From: Streptomyces varsoviensis
GTDB lineage: Bacteria; Actinomycetota; Actinomycetes; Streptomycetales; Streptomycetaceae
Assembly: GCF_000718635.1 (NCBI RefSeq)
Contig: NZ_JOBF01000004.1
Span: forward strand, 186,001 to 250,000
Length of the DNA stretch: 64,000 bases
Direction of reading: 5' to 3'
A model generated the notes under the pieces. That model was given only the letters and a program-made list of their open reading frames with translations, made no database searches and had not been told where the DNA came from. The position numbers were made by a program, and so were the translations under genes. Positions 1 to 10,427 of the stretch are shown here, piece after piece (the first letter of the stretch is position 1; each line of letters opens with the position of its first letter).

Positions 1-51
1 CGGGGCCCGGCCGACGTCCAGGCCGTGGTGGACACCGCTCTGTGCAAGTGA
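1..51 (+). CDS. 3' end of an unidentified gene
   Basis: The window opens inside a reading frame that ends at a TGA at 49-51. Only 16 residues are visible, ending in DTALCK. The frame has normal Streptomyces third-position GC and is followed by a 171-bp gap before the next gene on the same strand. The fragment is too short to assign a function. Confidence 0.5.
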   Translation, partial: RGPADVQAVVDTALCK

Positions 52-222
52 GTGCGGGGGCGGCGGTGCGGGGCGGGTGCGCCTCGCCGCCGGCCGGTAC
101 CTGACTCCGGCGCCGCCTCGGCCCCGCGCCCGCGCCCGGCGAGGTAGTGACATACCCGGCGGTACGGAAGCAGAATCGGGTCTACCTACTCGCGCGTAAC
201 AGGCCACCGGGAGGCACCCCCG

Positions 223-1959
<1,737 letters not shown>

Positions 1960-2021
1960 GGGGTTGGGGCGCTGGGGACCCAGGTCGGGCGGGGCAGGGG
2001 AGCTTCGGCCCGCCCGGCCGG

Positions 2022-2393
2022 TTATCCGTCCGTCGGCTCCGCGTATCCCGGTACGGACGGCCAGCGCACCGTCAGCACCACCGACTCCTCCTCCGCGAAC
2101 CAGGAGTGGCCGACCCCGCGCCCCCACACCACGTAGTCCCCCTCCTCGGCCAACACGACGCTGCGGCCGGGCAGTTCCACGCGGAAGCGGCCCCTGATGA
2201 GGACCAGCAGGGCCGTACGCTCCTCGCCGCGCACCCAGCGGGGCCGTTCGTCGCCGCGCGGGTGGACGCCCCACTTGATCTCCACGGAATCGCTGTGGCG
2301 CGGGTCGCCGGCGTTCTTGAAGTGGCCGAGGAGCCAGCCGCGGTCCAGGGTCGCGTCCTTGCCCGCGTTGCCCACGTACACGCTGTCGTTCAT
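2022..2393 (-). CDS. cupin-fold small protein
   Basis: 123-aa protein starting MNDSVYVGNAG, predicted to be one beta-barrel cupin. The core runs WGVHPRGDERPRW, then ALLVLIRGRFRVELPG, then a gap to GVGHSWF. The first cupin motif lacks its usual paired histidines, so a classical metal site is doubtful; the second-motif histidine (GHSW) is present. The frame is open 16 codons further upstream, but the ATG at 2393 gives the natural N-terminus. It is convergent with the acyl-CoA ligase and lies just beyond the end of the large PAS gene on the same strand. Similar proteins are sometimes mislabelled signal peptidase; no Ser/Lys dyad or membrane segment is seen here. Confidence 0.65.
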   Translation of the reverse strand: MNDSVYVGNAGKDATLDRGWLLGHFKNAGDPRHSDSVEIKWGVHPRGDERPRWVRGEERTALLVLIRGRFRVELPGRSVVLAEEGDYVVWGRGVGHSWFAEEESVVLTVRWPSVPGYAEPTDG

Positions 2394-2448
2394 GGAGCGG
2401 AGGTTAGTGGGGGCGGACCCGGCCGGACGGGCGCTTGGCACCGCCGGC

Positions 2449-5400
2449 TCAGTTGTTGCCGATCTTCGCGAGGAGGTCCACGATCCGCCCCTGCACCTCG
2501 GTGCTGGTCGAGCGCTCCGCGAGGAAGAGGACCGTCTCGCCCGACGCGAGCCTCGGCAGTTGGGACGGGTCGAGGTCGGCGGAGGTGTAGACGACGAGGG
2601 GGGTGCGGTTGAGGAGGCCGTTGCCGCGCAGCCAGTCGACGATGCCGGCGCGTCGGCGGCGTACCTGCAACAGGTCCATGACCACCAGGTTCGGGCGGAG
2701 GCGCGCCGCGAGCGCCACCGCGTCCGCGTCCGTCGTCGCGTGCCCGACCTGCATGCCGCGCCGCTCCAGCGTGCCCGTCAGCGCCGCCGCGATCGGCTCC
2801 TGCTCCTCGATCAGCAGGACGCGCGGCGGGTGCTGCTCGCTGTCGCGCGGGGCGAGCGCCTTCAGGAGTACGGCCGGGTCGGCCCCGTAGGCGGCCTCCC
2901 GCGTGGCCTGCCCGAGCCCCGCGGTGACCAGCACCGGAACCTCGGCGGCGACCGCCGCCTGGCGCAGCGACTGGAGCGCCTTGCGGGTGATCGGCCCGGT
3001 CAGCGGGTCGACGAACAGCGCCGCCGGGTAGGCGGCGATCTGCGCGTCGACCTCCTCCCGGGAGTGCACGATGACGGGCCGGTAGCCGCGGTCGCTCAGC
3101 GCCTGCTGCGTCGTGACGTCGGGGGCGGGCCAGACGAGCAGCCGACGCGGGTTGTCGAGCGGCTCCGGCGGCAACTCGTCGTCCATCGGGGGGCGTTGGT
3201 CGTCGTGGACCTCGACCGCGCCGTTCGGACCGTCCAGCGGTTCGGGTCCCTCGGCCGCGCCCGCGTCCGGCGCCCCGATGGCGTAGGCGCGGCCCTCGGG
3301 GGCGTGCAGAAGGTGCGCCGGCTGGTGCGCCGGCTGGTGCGGCTGCTGGGGGTGCGGTTGCGGTTGCGGCTGTGACGGAGCGGGGCCGTGGGGCTGCCCC
3401 TGCGGCCCGGTGGGCTGCGCACCGGGTACGCCGCCGCGCTCGGCCGTGTCCGGCGGCGTACTCAGCTTGCGCCGCCGCCCCGAGCCCGAACCCGTGGCCG
3501 TACCGCCCGCGGGGGTCGGGGCCTGTGCGGACGACTGCCGCTGTCCGCCGTCCATCTGGCCGCCATCGTCCATCTGCCGCGCGAACGGCGCGCCCTGGCC
3601 GAGCGTACGCACGCTGATCGAGCGCTGCTGGCCCTGGCCGCCCTGGCCGCCCTGGCGACCCTGACCGGCCTGGCCGCCCTGACCGGCTTGGCCCGGTGCG
3701 GGGGCGGGCGCGTTGGGGTCGGCAGCGGTCTCGGCGGGGAGCGGCTGCGGCGGCAGATGCGGCTGCTGGTGCGCTTGGTGCTGCTGGTGCGGAGGCATCT
3801 GGCGGGGCAGGACGGGCCCGTCGGCCCCCGGACCGTGGCCGCTCCGATCGCCGTGCTGGCCGTATTGGCTGTGTTGGCTGGGCTCGCCGCGTTGGCTGGG
3901 GTCGCCGTGTTCGCTGTGCTGGCCGCGCTCCCCGCGCGGCTCCTCGGCCAGCGGCCGCCGCGCCCGACGACGGCCCGACGGCTGCTCGCCGCCGCCCGCG
4001 CCGCCCCACGGGCCCTGGCCGCCCTGCGCCCCCGCACCCGAACCGCCGGGCGCACCGCCCACGGCCGCCGACGACTCCTCGCTCCCTGACCTGGCCCGGG
4101 GCCCGGCCGCGCCCTCCGTCTCGCCCGAACGCGCCTGCGGCAGCGCACCGCCGGGCAGCGGGTCCCCGGGCAGCGGGCCGCCAGGGAACGGCCCGCCGGG
4201 GTACGGCCCCCCGTGCTCCGCCTGAGCCTCCGGGAACTGCTGAGGAGCACGGTCGGCAGCCGCCGGCGGCAGCGCGAACGGCCCGCGCGGCGCGGCCGGT
4301 TCGCTCTCCTCCTGCCCCGGAACCGCCCGCTCGGACGCTTCCGCCAGCGCACGCCGAGCACGCCGCCCCGTGGCCCGGGCCGGCGTCTGCTGGCGGCCCG
4401 CGTCATACGAGCCGTCGTTGTACGAACCTTCGCCGCGCGATCCGTCACCGTGCGATCCGTCTCCGTACGGCCCCCCGCCGTACGAGCCGTCGCCGCGCGG
4501 CCCTTCGTGGTACGCGCCGGGGCTCTGCTGACCAGGGATGGCACCCGGCCCGGGGCCCGCCCCAGGACCCGGCCCCGGCCCGTACTGACCCGGCTCGTAC
4601 TGGGCGAGGCCGCCCGGCGGCGTCGGCCCGAGGGCGCTGGGCAGCTCCGACTGCGGGGTGCGGTCAGCCTCGGCGGGCGGCAACGCGAAAACGGCCCGCC
4701 CGGCCGGCGGCTCCGAAGCCTGTGCCGCCTGCCGTGCGAGCTCTGCCTGCCGTGCCGCGTCCCGTCGGGCGCGGCGACCGGTCGGCGGGGGGAGTTCGTG
4801 GGGCGACTCGCCGCCGCCGGGTGCGCCGTGGCCGGTACGCCCGTCCGCCGCCGCGTCCGCCGAGGGGTCGAGGCCCCCGCTCCGGCCGTGCCGGTTGGGC
4901 CGTCCGTGCGGTTGTGCTTCGGCATCGCCCGCGCCGAGCTGTTCCTCCTGCGGGCTGCGCCGGGCGCGCCGCCGCCCGGTCGGCTGCGGCTGCGGCTGGT
5001 CCAGTCCTTGCGGCTGGGCAGGCGGCTGTACGTGCCCGGCGCCGGGTCCCGAGCCCTGCGGCCCGTAACCCTGCCCACCAGGGCCACCGCCCTGCGGGCC
5101 CTGCCCGTTCTGTGACCCGCTCTGCGGTCCGTTCTGAGGCCCGTTATGAGGACCGCCCTGCGGCCCGGGCCCGTACGCCGGGTCGCTGCTGCCGGGCCGC
5201 TGCGGCCGGTACGCCTGACCGCCGGAACCGGCGGAACCGTCACTGCCGCCCGTACGGCCGCCGATCCCGGCCCTTCCCGCGTCGCTCCCGCCGTCGCTCC
5301 CGGAGCCGTTCCGCGCGTCCGTACCGTGCTGTCCCGCCCCGGCCGCCGGGCCGCCGCCGAGGTGCTCGGGGCGTTCCGCGTGCTGGGCGAGCGGCGGCAT

Positions 5401-7395
5401 GGGGCCGCCGCCCTGCGGGCCGGCCGCGCCCGCGGGCCCGCCGCCGGGCCGCTGCGGACCGATGGGCCGCCGCTGGCCACCGCCGCCGCCGGAGGTGTCG
5501 TCCGGGCCGTTCCCCTCGTCGCCCGCCTCGGGCCCGCGGCGGCCGCGCCGCCCACTGCCGGGAGCGGGGGACTGGGCCGAGGACTGAGCCGGAGACTGGG
5601 CTGAAGCCTGAGCGGAAGCCTGATCCTGCTGCCCACCGGGCCCGGACCCAAGAGCCCTCTGAGCCCTCTGATCCCCCCGAGCCCCCTGCTCCCCTTGAGA
5701 CCCCTGGGAACCGTCGGCCGCCTGCCCCCCGTGCGGCGCGCGAGGAGGCTGCACGCCCCCCTCCGCGGCGCGCGCGCCGTCCGCACCACGCGCGGAACCG
5801 CCGCCCGCCGCGTCGTGCCCCGCCCCGGTCCCCCGCGCCCGCTGCGCGGGCAGCGGCATGACCGTGGTCGCGTTCTCGCGGTCCGCCAGGCGCTCGGGTC
5901 CGAGGGGCACCGGGCCGCCCTTCGCGGAGATCGGCACCTCCAGCACGTACGCGCTGCCGCCCGCCGCGCCCGGCATCTCGTGGGTCTGAAGCACGCCGCC
6001 GTGCCGGCGCACGATGCCGCGCACGATCGGCCCGTGCACGGGGTCGCCGCCCGGGTACGGGCCGCGCACCTCGATCCGTACGACCTCGCCGCGCTGCGCC
6101 GCCGCGACGACGATCGTCGAGTCGGCGGCCCCGGGGCCCGCGCCCATCGGCGACTGCGCCGGCGAGTTGCCGGTGGAGTCGACGCCGGCGACGTCGGCGA
6201 TCAGATGGGCCAGCGCCTGCGCCAGCCGCTCCGCGTCCACCTCGGCCTCTATCGGGGGGGCGTGCACGGCGAACTGCGCGCGCCCCGGACCGATCAGTTC
6301 GATCGCGCCCTCGACGCCGGCCGATACGACCGTGTCGAGCGAGACCTTCTCGCGCTCCAGCCGGTCGGCGCCCGCGTCGAGTCGCTGGAAGCTGAGGACA
6401 TTGTCGACAAGGGTGGTCATCCGGGCGTAACCGGCCGTCAGGTGGTGCAGCACCTGGTTGGCCTCGGGCCAGAGCTGCCCGGCCGGGTCGGCGGCCAGCG
6501 TGCCCAGCTCGGCCCGGAGTTGCTCCAGCGGGCCGCGCAGCGACTGGTCCAGTACGGCCAGGAGCTGGGCGTGCCGCTCGGCGAGCGTGTCGTACGCGCG
6601 CCGGTCCGTGAACGTCATCACCGCCCCGACGAGCTGGTCCCCGTCCCGTACCGGCGCGGTCGTCAGATCGACCGCCACCGAACGGCCGTCCTTGGCCCAG
6701 AGCACCTGCCCGCGCACCCGGTGCTTGCGCCCGGAACGCAGCGTGTCGGCGATCGCCGACTCCTCGTACGGGAAGGGGGAGCCGTCCGCGCGCGAGTGCT
6801 GGATGAGGGGGTGCAGCTCCCGGCCGCCGAGGTCGCTGGCGCGGTAGCCGAGGATCTGCGCGGCCGAGGGGTTGACGAGGACGACCTTGCCGGCCGTGTC
6901 CACGCCCACCACGCCCTCCGCGGCGGCGCGCAGGATCATCTCCGTCTGGCGCTGCTGGCGGGCGAGTTCGGCCTCGGTGTCGAGGGTGCCGGTGAGGTCG
7001 CGTACGACGAGCATCAGCAGCTCGTCGCCGGTGTACGGGTGGTGGTCGGCGTACGGGGTACGGCCGTCCTCCAGATTCGCGCTGGTCACCTCGACCGGGA
7101 ACTGCGTGCCGTCCGTACGCCGCGCGACCATCCGGGTCGGCTTCGTACGGCCGCCCTCGCCCTCGTGCTCGTCCACGCGCCGCATCGAGCCGGGGATGCG
7201 CCGGGAGTCGAAGTCGGGGAGCAGGTCGAGGAGTCCGCGGCCGACCAGCCCGGTGCCGGGGGCCTCGAAGGCCTCCAGCGCGATGTGGTTGGCGTTGACG
7301 ACGGTGCCGTTGCAGTTGACCAGCAGCAGCGCGTCGGGGAGGGCGTCGAGTATGGCTGCGAGGCGAGCAGCGCCTCGGGATGGCCTGCTGCTCAC
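2449..7395 (-). CDS. giant PAS-pseudokinase-receiver signalling protein
   Basis: 1648 aa. Two PAS domains (about residues 10-135 and 150-265) precede a dimerisation/phosphoacceptor-like helix pair (270-340) and a degenerate HATPase-like region (350-490). The H-box reads LDQSLRGPL, so the phosphoacceptor His is Gln284, and the N and G boxes lack their key residues; this should be a pseudokinase. Residues about 495-1400 are disordered, rich in Gly/Pro/Gln and carrying repeated GRRARR-type basic motifs. The C-terminus has two receiver-like domains; the last keeps a candidate acceptor Asp (LVVMDLL) but not the usual conserved Lys (FLAERS). No membrane segment is visible, so it is probably cytoplasmic. 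GTG start with GGAGG 10 bp upstream. It probably scaffolds or senses rather than autophosphorylates. Confidence 0.8.
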   Translation of the reverse strand: MSSRPSRGAARLAAILDALPDALLLVNCNGTVVNANHIALEAFEAPGTGLVGRGLLDLLPDFDSRRIPGSMRRVDEHEGEGGRTKPTRMVARRTDGTQFPVEVTSANLEDGRTPYADHHPYTGDELLMLVVRDLTGTLDTEAELARQQRQTEMILRAAAEGVVGVDTAGKVVLVNPSAAQILGYRASDLGGRELHPLIQHSRADGSPFPYEESAIADTLRSGRKHRVRGQVLWAKDGRSVAVDLTTAPVRDGDQLVGAVMTFTDRRAYDTLAERHAQLLAVLDQSLRGPLEQLRAELGTLAADPAGQLWPEANQVLHHLTAGYARMTTLVDNVLSFQRLDAGADRLEREKVSLDTVVSAGVEGAIELIGPGRAQFAVHAPPIEAEVDAERLAQALAHLIADVAGVDSTGNSPAQSPMGAGPGAADSTIVVAAAQRGEVVRIEVRGPYPGGDPVHGPIVRGIVRRHGGVLQTHEMPGAAGGSAYVLEVPISAKGGPVPLGPERLADRENATTVMPLPAQRARGTGAGHDAAGGGSARGADGARAAEGGVQPPRAPHGGQAADGSQGSQGEQGARGDQRAQRALGSGPGGQQDQASAQASAQSPAQSSAQSPAPGSGRRGRRGPEAGDEGNGPDDTSGGGGGQRRPIGPQRPGGGPAGAAGPQGGGPMPPLAQHAERPEHLGGGPAAGAGQHGTDARNGSGSDGGSDAGRAGIGGRTGGSDGSAGSGGQAYRPQRPGSSDPAYGPGPQGGPHNGPQNGPQSGSQNGQGPQGGGPGGQGYGPQGSGPGAGHVQPPAQPQGLDQPQPQPTGRRRARRSPQEEQLGAGDAEAQPHGRPNRHGRSGGLDPSADAAADGRTGHGAPGGGESPHELPPPTGRRARRDAARQAELARQAAQASEPPAGRAVFALPPAEADRTPQSELPSALGPTPPGGLAQYEPGQYGPGPGPGAGPGPGAIPGQQSPGAYHEGPRGDGSYGGGPYGDGSHGDGSRGEGSYNDGSYDAGRQQTPARATGRRARRALAEASERAVPGQEESEPAAPRGPFALPPAAADRAPQQFPEAQAEHGGPYPGGPFPGGPLPGDPLPGGALPQARSGETEGAAGPRARSGSEESSAAVGGAPGGSGAGAQGGQGPWGGAGGGEQPSGRRRARRPLAEEPRGERGQHSEHGDPSQRGEPSQHSQYGQHGDRSGHGPGADGPVLPRQMPPHQQHQAHQQPHLPPQPLPAETAADPNAPAPAPGQAGQGGQAGQGRQGGQGGQGQQRSISVRTLGQGAPFARQMDDGGQMDGGQRQSSAQAPTPAGGTATGSGSGRRRKLSTPPDTAERGGVPGAQPTGPQGQPHGPAPSQPQPQPHPQQPHQPAHQPAHLLHAPEGRAYAIGAPDAGAAEGPEPLDGPNGAVEVHDDQRPPMDDELPPEPLDNPRRLLVWPAPDVTTQQALSDRGYRPVIVHSREEVDAQIAAYPAALFVDPLTGPITRKALQSLRQAAVAAEVPVLVTAGLGQATREAAYGADPAVLLKALAPRDSEQHPPRVLLIEEQEPIAAALTGTLERRGMQVGHATTDADAVALAARLRPNLVVMDLLQVRRRRAGIVDWLRGNGLLNRTPLVVYTSADLDPSQLPRLASGETVLFLAERSTSTEVQGRIVDLLAKIGNN

Positions 7396-7687
7396 GACGG
7401 ACGTTCCTCCCTGGTCACCACAGTCTGCCGACGTCCGCGGGCCCTGTCCTGCCGTCGGCCCCGCGCCGTGTCACTGACAAGAAGTCTACGGGCTGCGGAT
7501 GCGGGCGCGTCGGGGGATGACGGGGTACGGCGGTGGATACGGGCGTGGCGCGGGCGTGGCGCGGGGGGAGCGTGGAGAGGGGAAGCACCGGGGGCGGGCG
7601 GGGGCGGGACGGCGTGCGCCCGCGGCTGACGGGGGCGCACGCCGGAGCTACGACGACGGGGCGGGCGGGCCGTGGCTTACCCGTGGC

Positions 7688-8137
7688 TCAGCCGCGCGAG
7701 GTCCCCAACACGCTGGAGAACTTGTTCCAGCGGGCGGTCTCGCACCCGTTGGTCCGCTTGAAGTCGGCGTTCACGGGCCGCCCGGCCCAACTGCCGGAGA
7801 TGTGCGCCTGCTCGGGCCCGCTGTACATCTGCGTGCACATCCTGTTCGTCGGCACGGGCGCGAAGGTGTCCGTGCCCCACACCGTGGCGCGGTCGAGCTG
7901 GTCGCAGGCGGCCTTCGCGTGCGGGTGGGTGCCGCCGGCGGGGTGGCAGTAGAGCTCGTACGTACCGTCGGCGGCGCCGCTGCCCGTGACGGTGACGGTG
8001 AGGTGGTCGTCGTGGGCGGGAGCGGGCACGGGCAGCGGCCGGGCGGGGATGTCGGCGGCGGAGGCGGCCGTGGGGAGGGCGAGCAGGGCGGCCGGGAGCA
8101 GCACGGCGGCGGTGACGCCGAGACGACGGAGCGACAT
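7688..8137 (-). CDS. SSI-family secreted protease inhibitor
   Basis: 149 aa with a Sec signal peptide (MSLRRLG, hydrophobic core to about 25, AxA cleavage near residue 27). The mature part fits the Streptomyces subtilisin inhibitor fold: four cysteines at 64, 78, 101 and 132 match the two SSI disulphides, and ELYCHPAGG and NGCETA match conserved blocks. The reactive loop reads MCTQMYSGP; by alignment with SSI (Cys-Pro-Met at P3-P1) the P1 residue would be Gln103, which is unusual. GGAG lies 8 bp before the ATG. Its role is to protect the colony from, or regulate, extracellular serine proteases. Confidence 0.88.
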   Translation of the reverse strand: MSLRRLGVTAAVLLPAALLALPTAASAADIPARPLPVPAPAHDDHLTVTVTGSGAADGTYELYCHPAGGTHPHAKAACDQLDRATVWGTDTFAPVPTNRMCTQMYSGPEQAHISGSWAGRPVNADFKRTNGCETARWNKFSSVLGTSRG

Positions 8138-8351
8138 GGGGGAACTCCAGGTGTACGGGACCGAACGGGGCCGGTGTCATGTACCTGTGGCCCCTCAACC
8201 CCACTAACGCGCCTCCCGCCCGCGCGTTTCGCTCTTCGCGCCGACTTTGCCCCGTTGGGCGCTCGCCCGGTAGCGTAGGCTCCGATTGGTGACGGGCCGC
8301 TGGCCTGTGTCATCATCTGCACGCACCACCTCGCGCTCGCGCGGGGGTGCT

Positions 8352-8441
8352 GGAGGCTTCGCCTAGTCTGGTCTATGGCGCCGCACTGCTAATGCGGTTT
8401 GGGGTAACCCCCCATCCCGGGTTCAAATCCCGGAGCCTCCG
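8352..8441 (+). tRNA. tRNA-Ser(GCT)
   Basis: 90-nt class II tRNA. The acceptor stem GGAGGCT pairs with AGCCTCC, the anticodon loop CTGCTAA gives GCT, there is a long variable arm with a GGGG/CCCC hairpin, and the T-arm loop is TTCAAAT. No CCA is encoded. Confidence 0.96.
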
Positions 8442-8452
8442 CTCGTTCGAAG

Positions 8453-8483
8453 AGCCCCGCCCGCACCGCGGACGGGGCTTTTT
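8453..8483 (+). terminator. terminator after tRNA-Ser
   Basis: An 11-bp GC-rich stem with one mismatch (AGCCCCGCCCG against CGGACGGGGCT) is followed by five T residues. It sits 11 bp downstream of tRNA-Ser. Confidence 0.85.
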
Positions 8484-8488
8484 CGCGA

Positions 8489-8607
8489 CCTCGCCCTGAT
8501 CCGGCCGTGCGGGAGGCCACGGAACTGGTCCGCGACGCCACCGACGACCTGATCTACGACCACTCGCGCCGCGTCTACGCGTCTACCTCTTCGGCGCCCA
8601 CCACGGC
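8489..8607 (+). pseudogene. fragment of an HD-domain hydrolase, frameshifted
   Basis: The frame reads PDPAVREATELV, then YDHSRRVY, resembling the N-terminal block of small HD-superfamily phosphohydrolases in which this His begins the metal site. At 8571-8586 the 8-mer GCGTCTAC is tandemly duplicated, which shifts the frame. Removing one copy restores RRVYLFGAHHG, the expected continuation. The rest of the domain, including the HD dipeptide region, is missing downstream. It is therefore a degraded relic stranded between two tRNAs. Confidence 0.5.
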
Positions 8608-8750
8608 CGTACGCACGGCCCCCGAGCTCGCCCCAGCGCCATTTGCCCAGGTCAGCGCCGGTGCGGGAATCGGATTTCGCCTCTCGGCGCAGGTCATGTA
8701 ATGTTGTTCCCGCAACGCCGACCGGCCACAAAAAACCGCCGGAAAGCCAA

Positions 8751-8823
8751 GCGCTCGTAGCTTAACGGATAGAGCATCTGACTACGGATCAGAAGGTTGC
8801 AGGTTCGAATCCTGCCGAGCGCA
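8751..8823 (+). tRNA. tRNA-Arg(ACG), integration target
   Basis: 73 nt, acceptor GCGCTCG/CGAGCGC, anticodon loop CTACGGA (ACG), T-loop TTCGAAT. Its 3' part from 8782 is the att core repeated twice more in the window, so this intact gene is the left end (attL) of an integrated element. Confidence 0.97.
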
Positions 8824-8829
8824 CAGCAG
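8782..8829 (+). repeat. att core copy 1 (attL, inside tRNA-Arg)
   Basis: 48-bp core from the anticodon loop to 6 nt past the discriminator base. It is identical to 19077-19124 and 23639-23686. Integration at the 3' half of a tRNA, leaving the gene intact, is typical of pSAM2-type AICEs. Confidence 0.95.
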
Positions 8830-8830
8830 G

Positions 8831-8866
8831 CCAGAGGCCCCGTTCGAAATCGAACGGGGCCTCTGG
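8831..8866 (+). terminator. tRNA-Arg terminator hairpin
   Basis: Perfect 16-bp stem CCAGAGGCCCCGTTCG with an AAAT loop. Near-identical hairpins follow att copies 2 and 3, so the exchange segment includes the terminator. Confidence 0.85.
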
Positions 8867-8874
8867 TGTATCTC

Positions 8875-8899
8875 TTGACGGCAGTGTTTGACGGCAACC
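8875..8899 (+). other. candidate integrase arm-type sites, int side
   Basis: Two direct copies of TTGACGGCA at 8875-8883 and 8888-8896 lie between attL and the end of int. The same word recurs at the other end of the element (18971-18990) and right of att copy 3. Direct repeats flanking an att core are typical arm sites for tyrosine recombinases; no binding data exist here. Confidence 0.5.
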
Positions 8900-8925
8900 G
8901 CCTCAGCGGGGCGAAGTAACGTTCC

Positions 8926-10197
8926 TCAGGGCGTCGGCCGTGCCCCGGCACCGGGCGATAGGTTGCCGTCACCTCTCAGAGCGTCCCCGACGCGATCGAA
9001 GGCGGAACGCTGCGAGTCGAGCCGCACGAAGGTGTAGATGTCCATGGTCACCCGGATCGAGCTGTGACCCAGAACCTCCATGATCATGCGAGCGTCAGCG
9101 CCCCGCTCGTGAAGCAAGGACGCGCACGTGTGACGCAGGTCATGGAAGCGGACTTTGCGGACTCCGGCGCGAGCGCACAGCGCGTCGAATGAGCGGTTCA
9201 GGTTGCGCGGCTCGATGGGAGTCCCATTCTTCGTCGTGAAGATCAGCCCGTGTTCTGTCCCCCTCCAGTTGTCGCCCGCCGCCTTCTGGTCGGCGATCTG
9301 CTGGGCACGCTGGGCGCGCAGGGCTGTCACGCACTCGGCCGGCAGCGCCACGCGACGGGCAGAGCGCTGCGTTTTGGGCGCGACGACCAGCAGCTCACCG
9401 CCGACCCGTTGAAGCGCCTGCCGTACGGTGACGACGCCTTCGTACAGATCCACGTCCGACCAGCGCAGCCCCAGCACCTCACCCCGCCGCAGACCGATGC
9501 GAACCGCCAGTTCGTACGCGGCCCACAACCGGTTGCCCCGCGCCGCTGACAGGAGCTGCCGCCCCTCCGTGACCGTGAGCGGTTCTATCTCGCGCTTCGT
9601 GCCCATGCTCAGCTCTACGTTCCGGGCCACGTTGCGCGGTAGCTCATCCTCGCGTACGGCGTGCTGGAGGGCGGCGCGCAGGATGACCAGCAGGAAACGC
9701 ACGGTCCGGTCGGACGGACGCTTCTTGCAGCACTTACCGAGGGCGCAACAGCGTTGCTTGTGCTGGGGACGGTTCTTGTCCTTGTCCTGTGCGCAGCACT
9801 GGCAGGTGGCGGCCGTCTTGGTCAGGAAGGCGCGGATATCGCGGGAAGTGAGCCGGGCGAGCTTCTTCCTGCCGAATTCCGGAGTGATGTAATTGCGCAC
9901 CAAGGATTCGTAGTTGACGTAAGTCGTACTGCGTACCTTGCCCTTGGCGACGTCGGTGAGCCAATACGTCAGATAGGCACGCAGAGTCATTTTGCTGGCA
10001 GCAACCGGAACACCATCGAGAGAGTTGGCCTTGAGTTTGGTCAGCTTCTCGTGTGCTTCGTCCCAGTCCTGACCGTAGACGCTCCGCCGCTTGTACGTGC
10101 CGTCACTCGTGAGCACGAACGCACTGCCCTCCCAGCGGCCATCCTTGCGTTGGTAGATGGTGCCTTCGTTATTGGCGTTCTTCTTGGGCTTGGCCAT
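8926..10197 (-). CDS. int: tyrosine recombinase integrase
   Basis: 423 aa. An N-terminal SAM-like DNA-binding domain (about 65-200) is interrupted by a Cys-rich insert at 132-157 (seven Cys), familiar in Streptomyces AICE integrases. The catalytic domain has Arg237 (IGLRRGE), HDLRHT with His352/Arg355, His378 (LGHSS) and the nucleophile Tyr388 (MDIYTF). It lies 60 bp from the tRNA terminator, the usual int-att position, and its ATG overlaps the Xis stop (ATGA), so the two are translationally coupled. It should catalyse integration into tRNA-Arg and, with Xis, excision. All catalytic residues are present. Confidence 0.96.
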   Translation of the reverse strand: MAKPKKNANNEGTIYQRKDGRWEGSAFVLTSDGTYKRRSVYGQDWDEAHEKLTKLKANSLDGVPVAASKMTLRAYLTYWLTDVAKGKVRSTTYVNYESLVRNYITPEFGRKKLARLTSRDIRAFLTKTAATCQCCAQDKDKNRPQHKQRCCALGKCCKKRPSDRTVRFLLVILRAALQHAVREDELPRNVARNVELSMGTKREIEPLTVTEGRQLLSAARGNRLWAAYELAVRIGLRRGEVLGLRWSDVDLYEGVVTVRQALQRVGGELLVVAPKTQRSARRVALPAECVTALRAQRAQQIADQKAAGDNWRGTEHGLIFTTKNGTPIEPRNLNRSFDALCARAGVRKVRFHDLRHTCASLLHERGADARMIMEVLGHSSIRVTMDIYTFVRLDSQRSAFDRVGDALRGDGNLSPGAGARPTP

Positions 10198-10427
10198 CAG
10201 GCGGCTTCCTCTTCAGCGCGGAGGGATATGAATTCGCTCAGGGCCGCTTCGGTGATGCGACGGCAACGGCCGACAGTGAGCGAGGCGAGTTGCCGGGAAC
10301 GTATGAGGTTGTAGACCGTCCAGCGGCTTACACGGAGCCGGTCGGCGACCTGGTCAACGGTCAGCAGAGTGGCAGGCACCTGAGTCACCTTCTTCATGGC
10401 GGAACCGACGCTGTTGTGCGATTTCAT
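10197..10427 (-). CDS. xis: excisionase (Xis), winged-helix DNA-binding
   Basis: 76 aa with a MerR/Xis-type helix-turn-helix (LTVDQVADRLRVSRWTVYNL at about 22-41) and a basic wing. It directs excision by bending the att DNA with Int. The start at 10427 overlaps the 3' end of rep by 74 bp; an internal ATG at 10397 is an alternative and reduces the overlap to 44 bp. It is coupled to int by a 4-bp ATGA overlap. Confidence 0.88.
   Translation of the reverse strand: MKSHNSVGSAMKKVTQVPATLLTVDQVADRLRVSRWTVYNLIRSRQLASLTVGRCRRITEAALSEFISLRAEEEAA

Noticed and set aside
3462..5861. Long frames on both strands over the PAS protein linker
   Set aside because: Low-complexity GC-rich DNA leaves several frames open; only the frame joining PAS and receiver domains shows folded domains at both ends.
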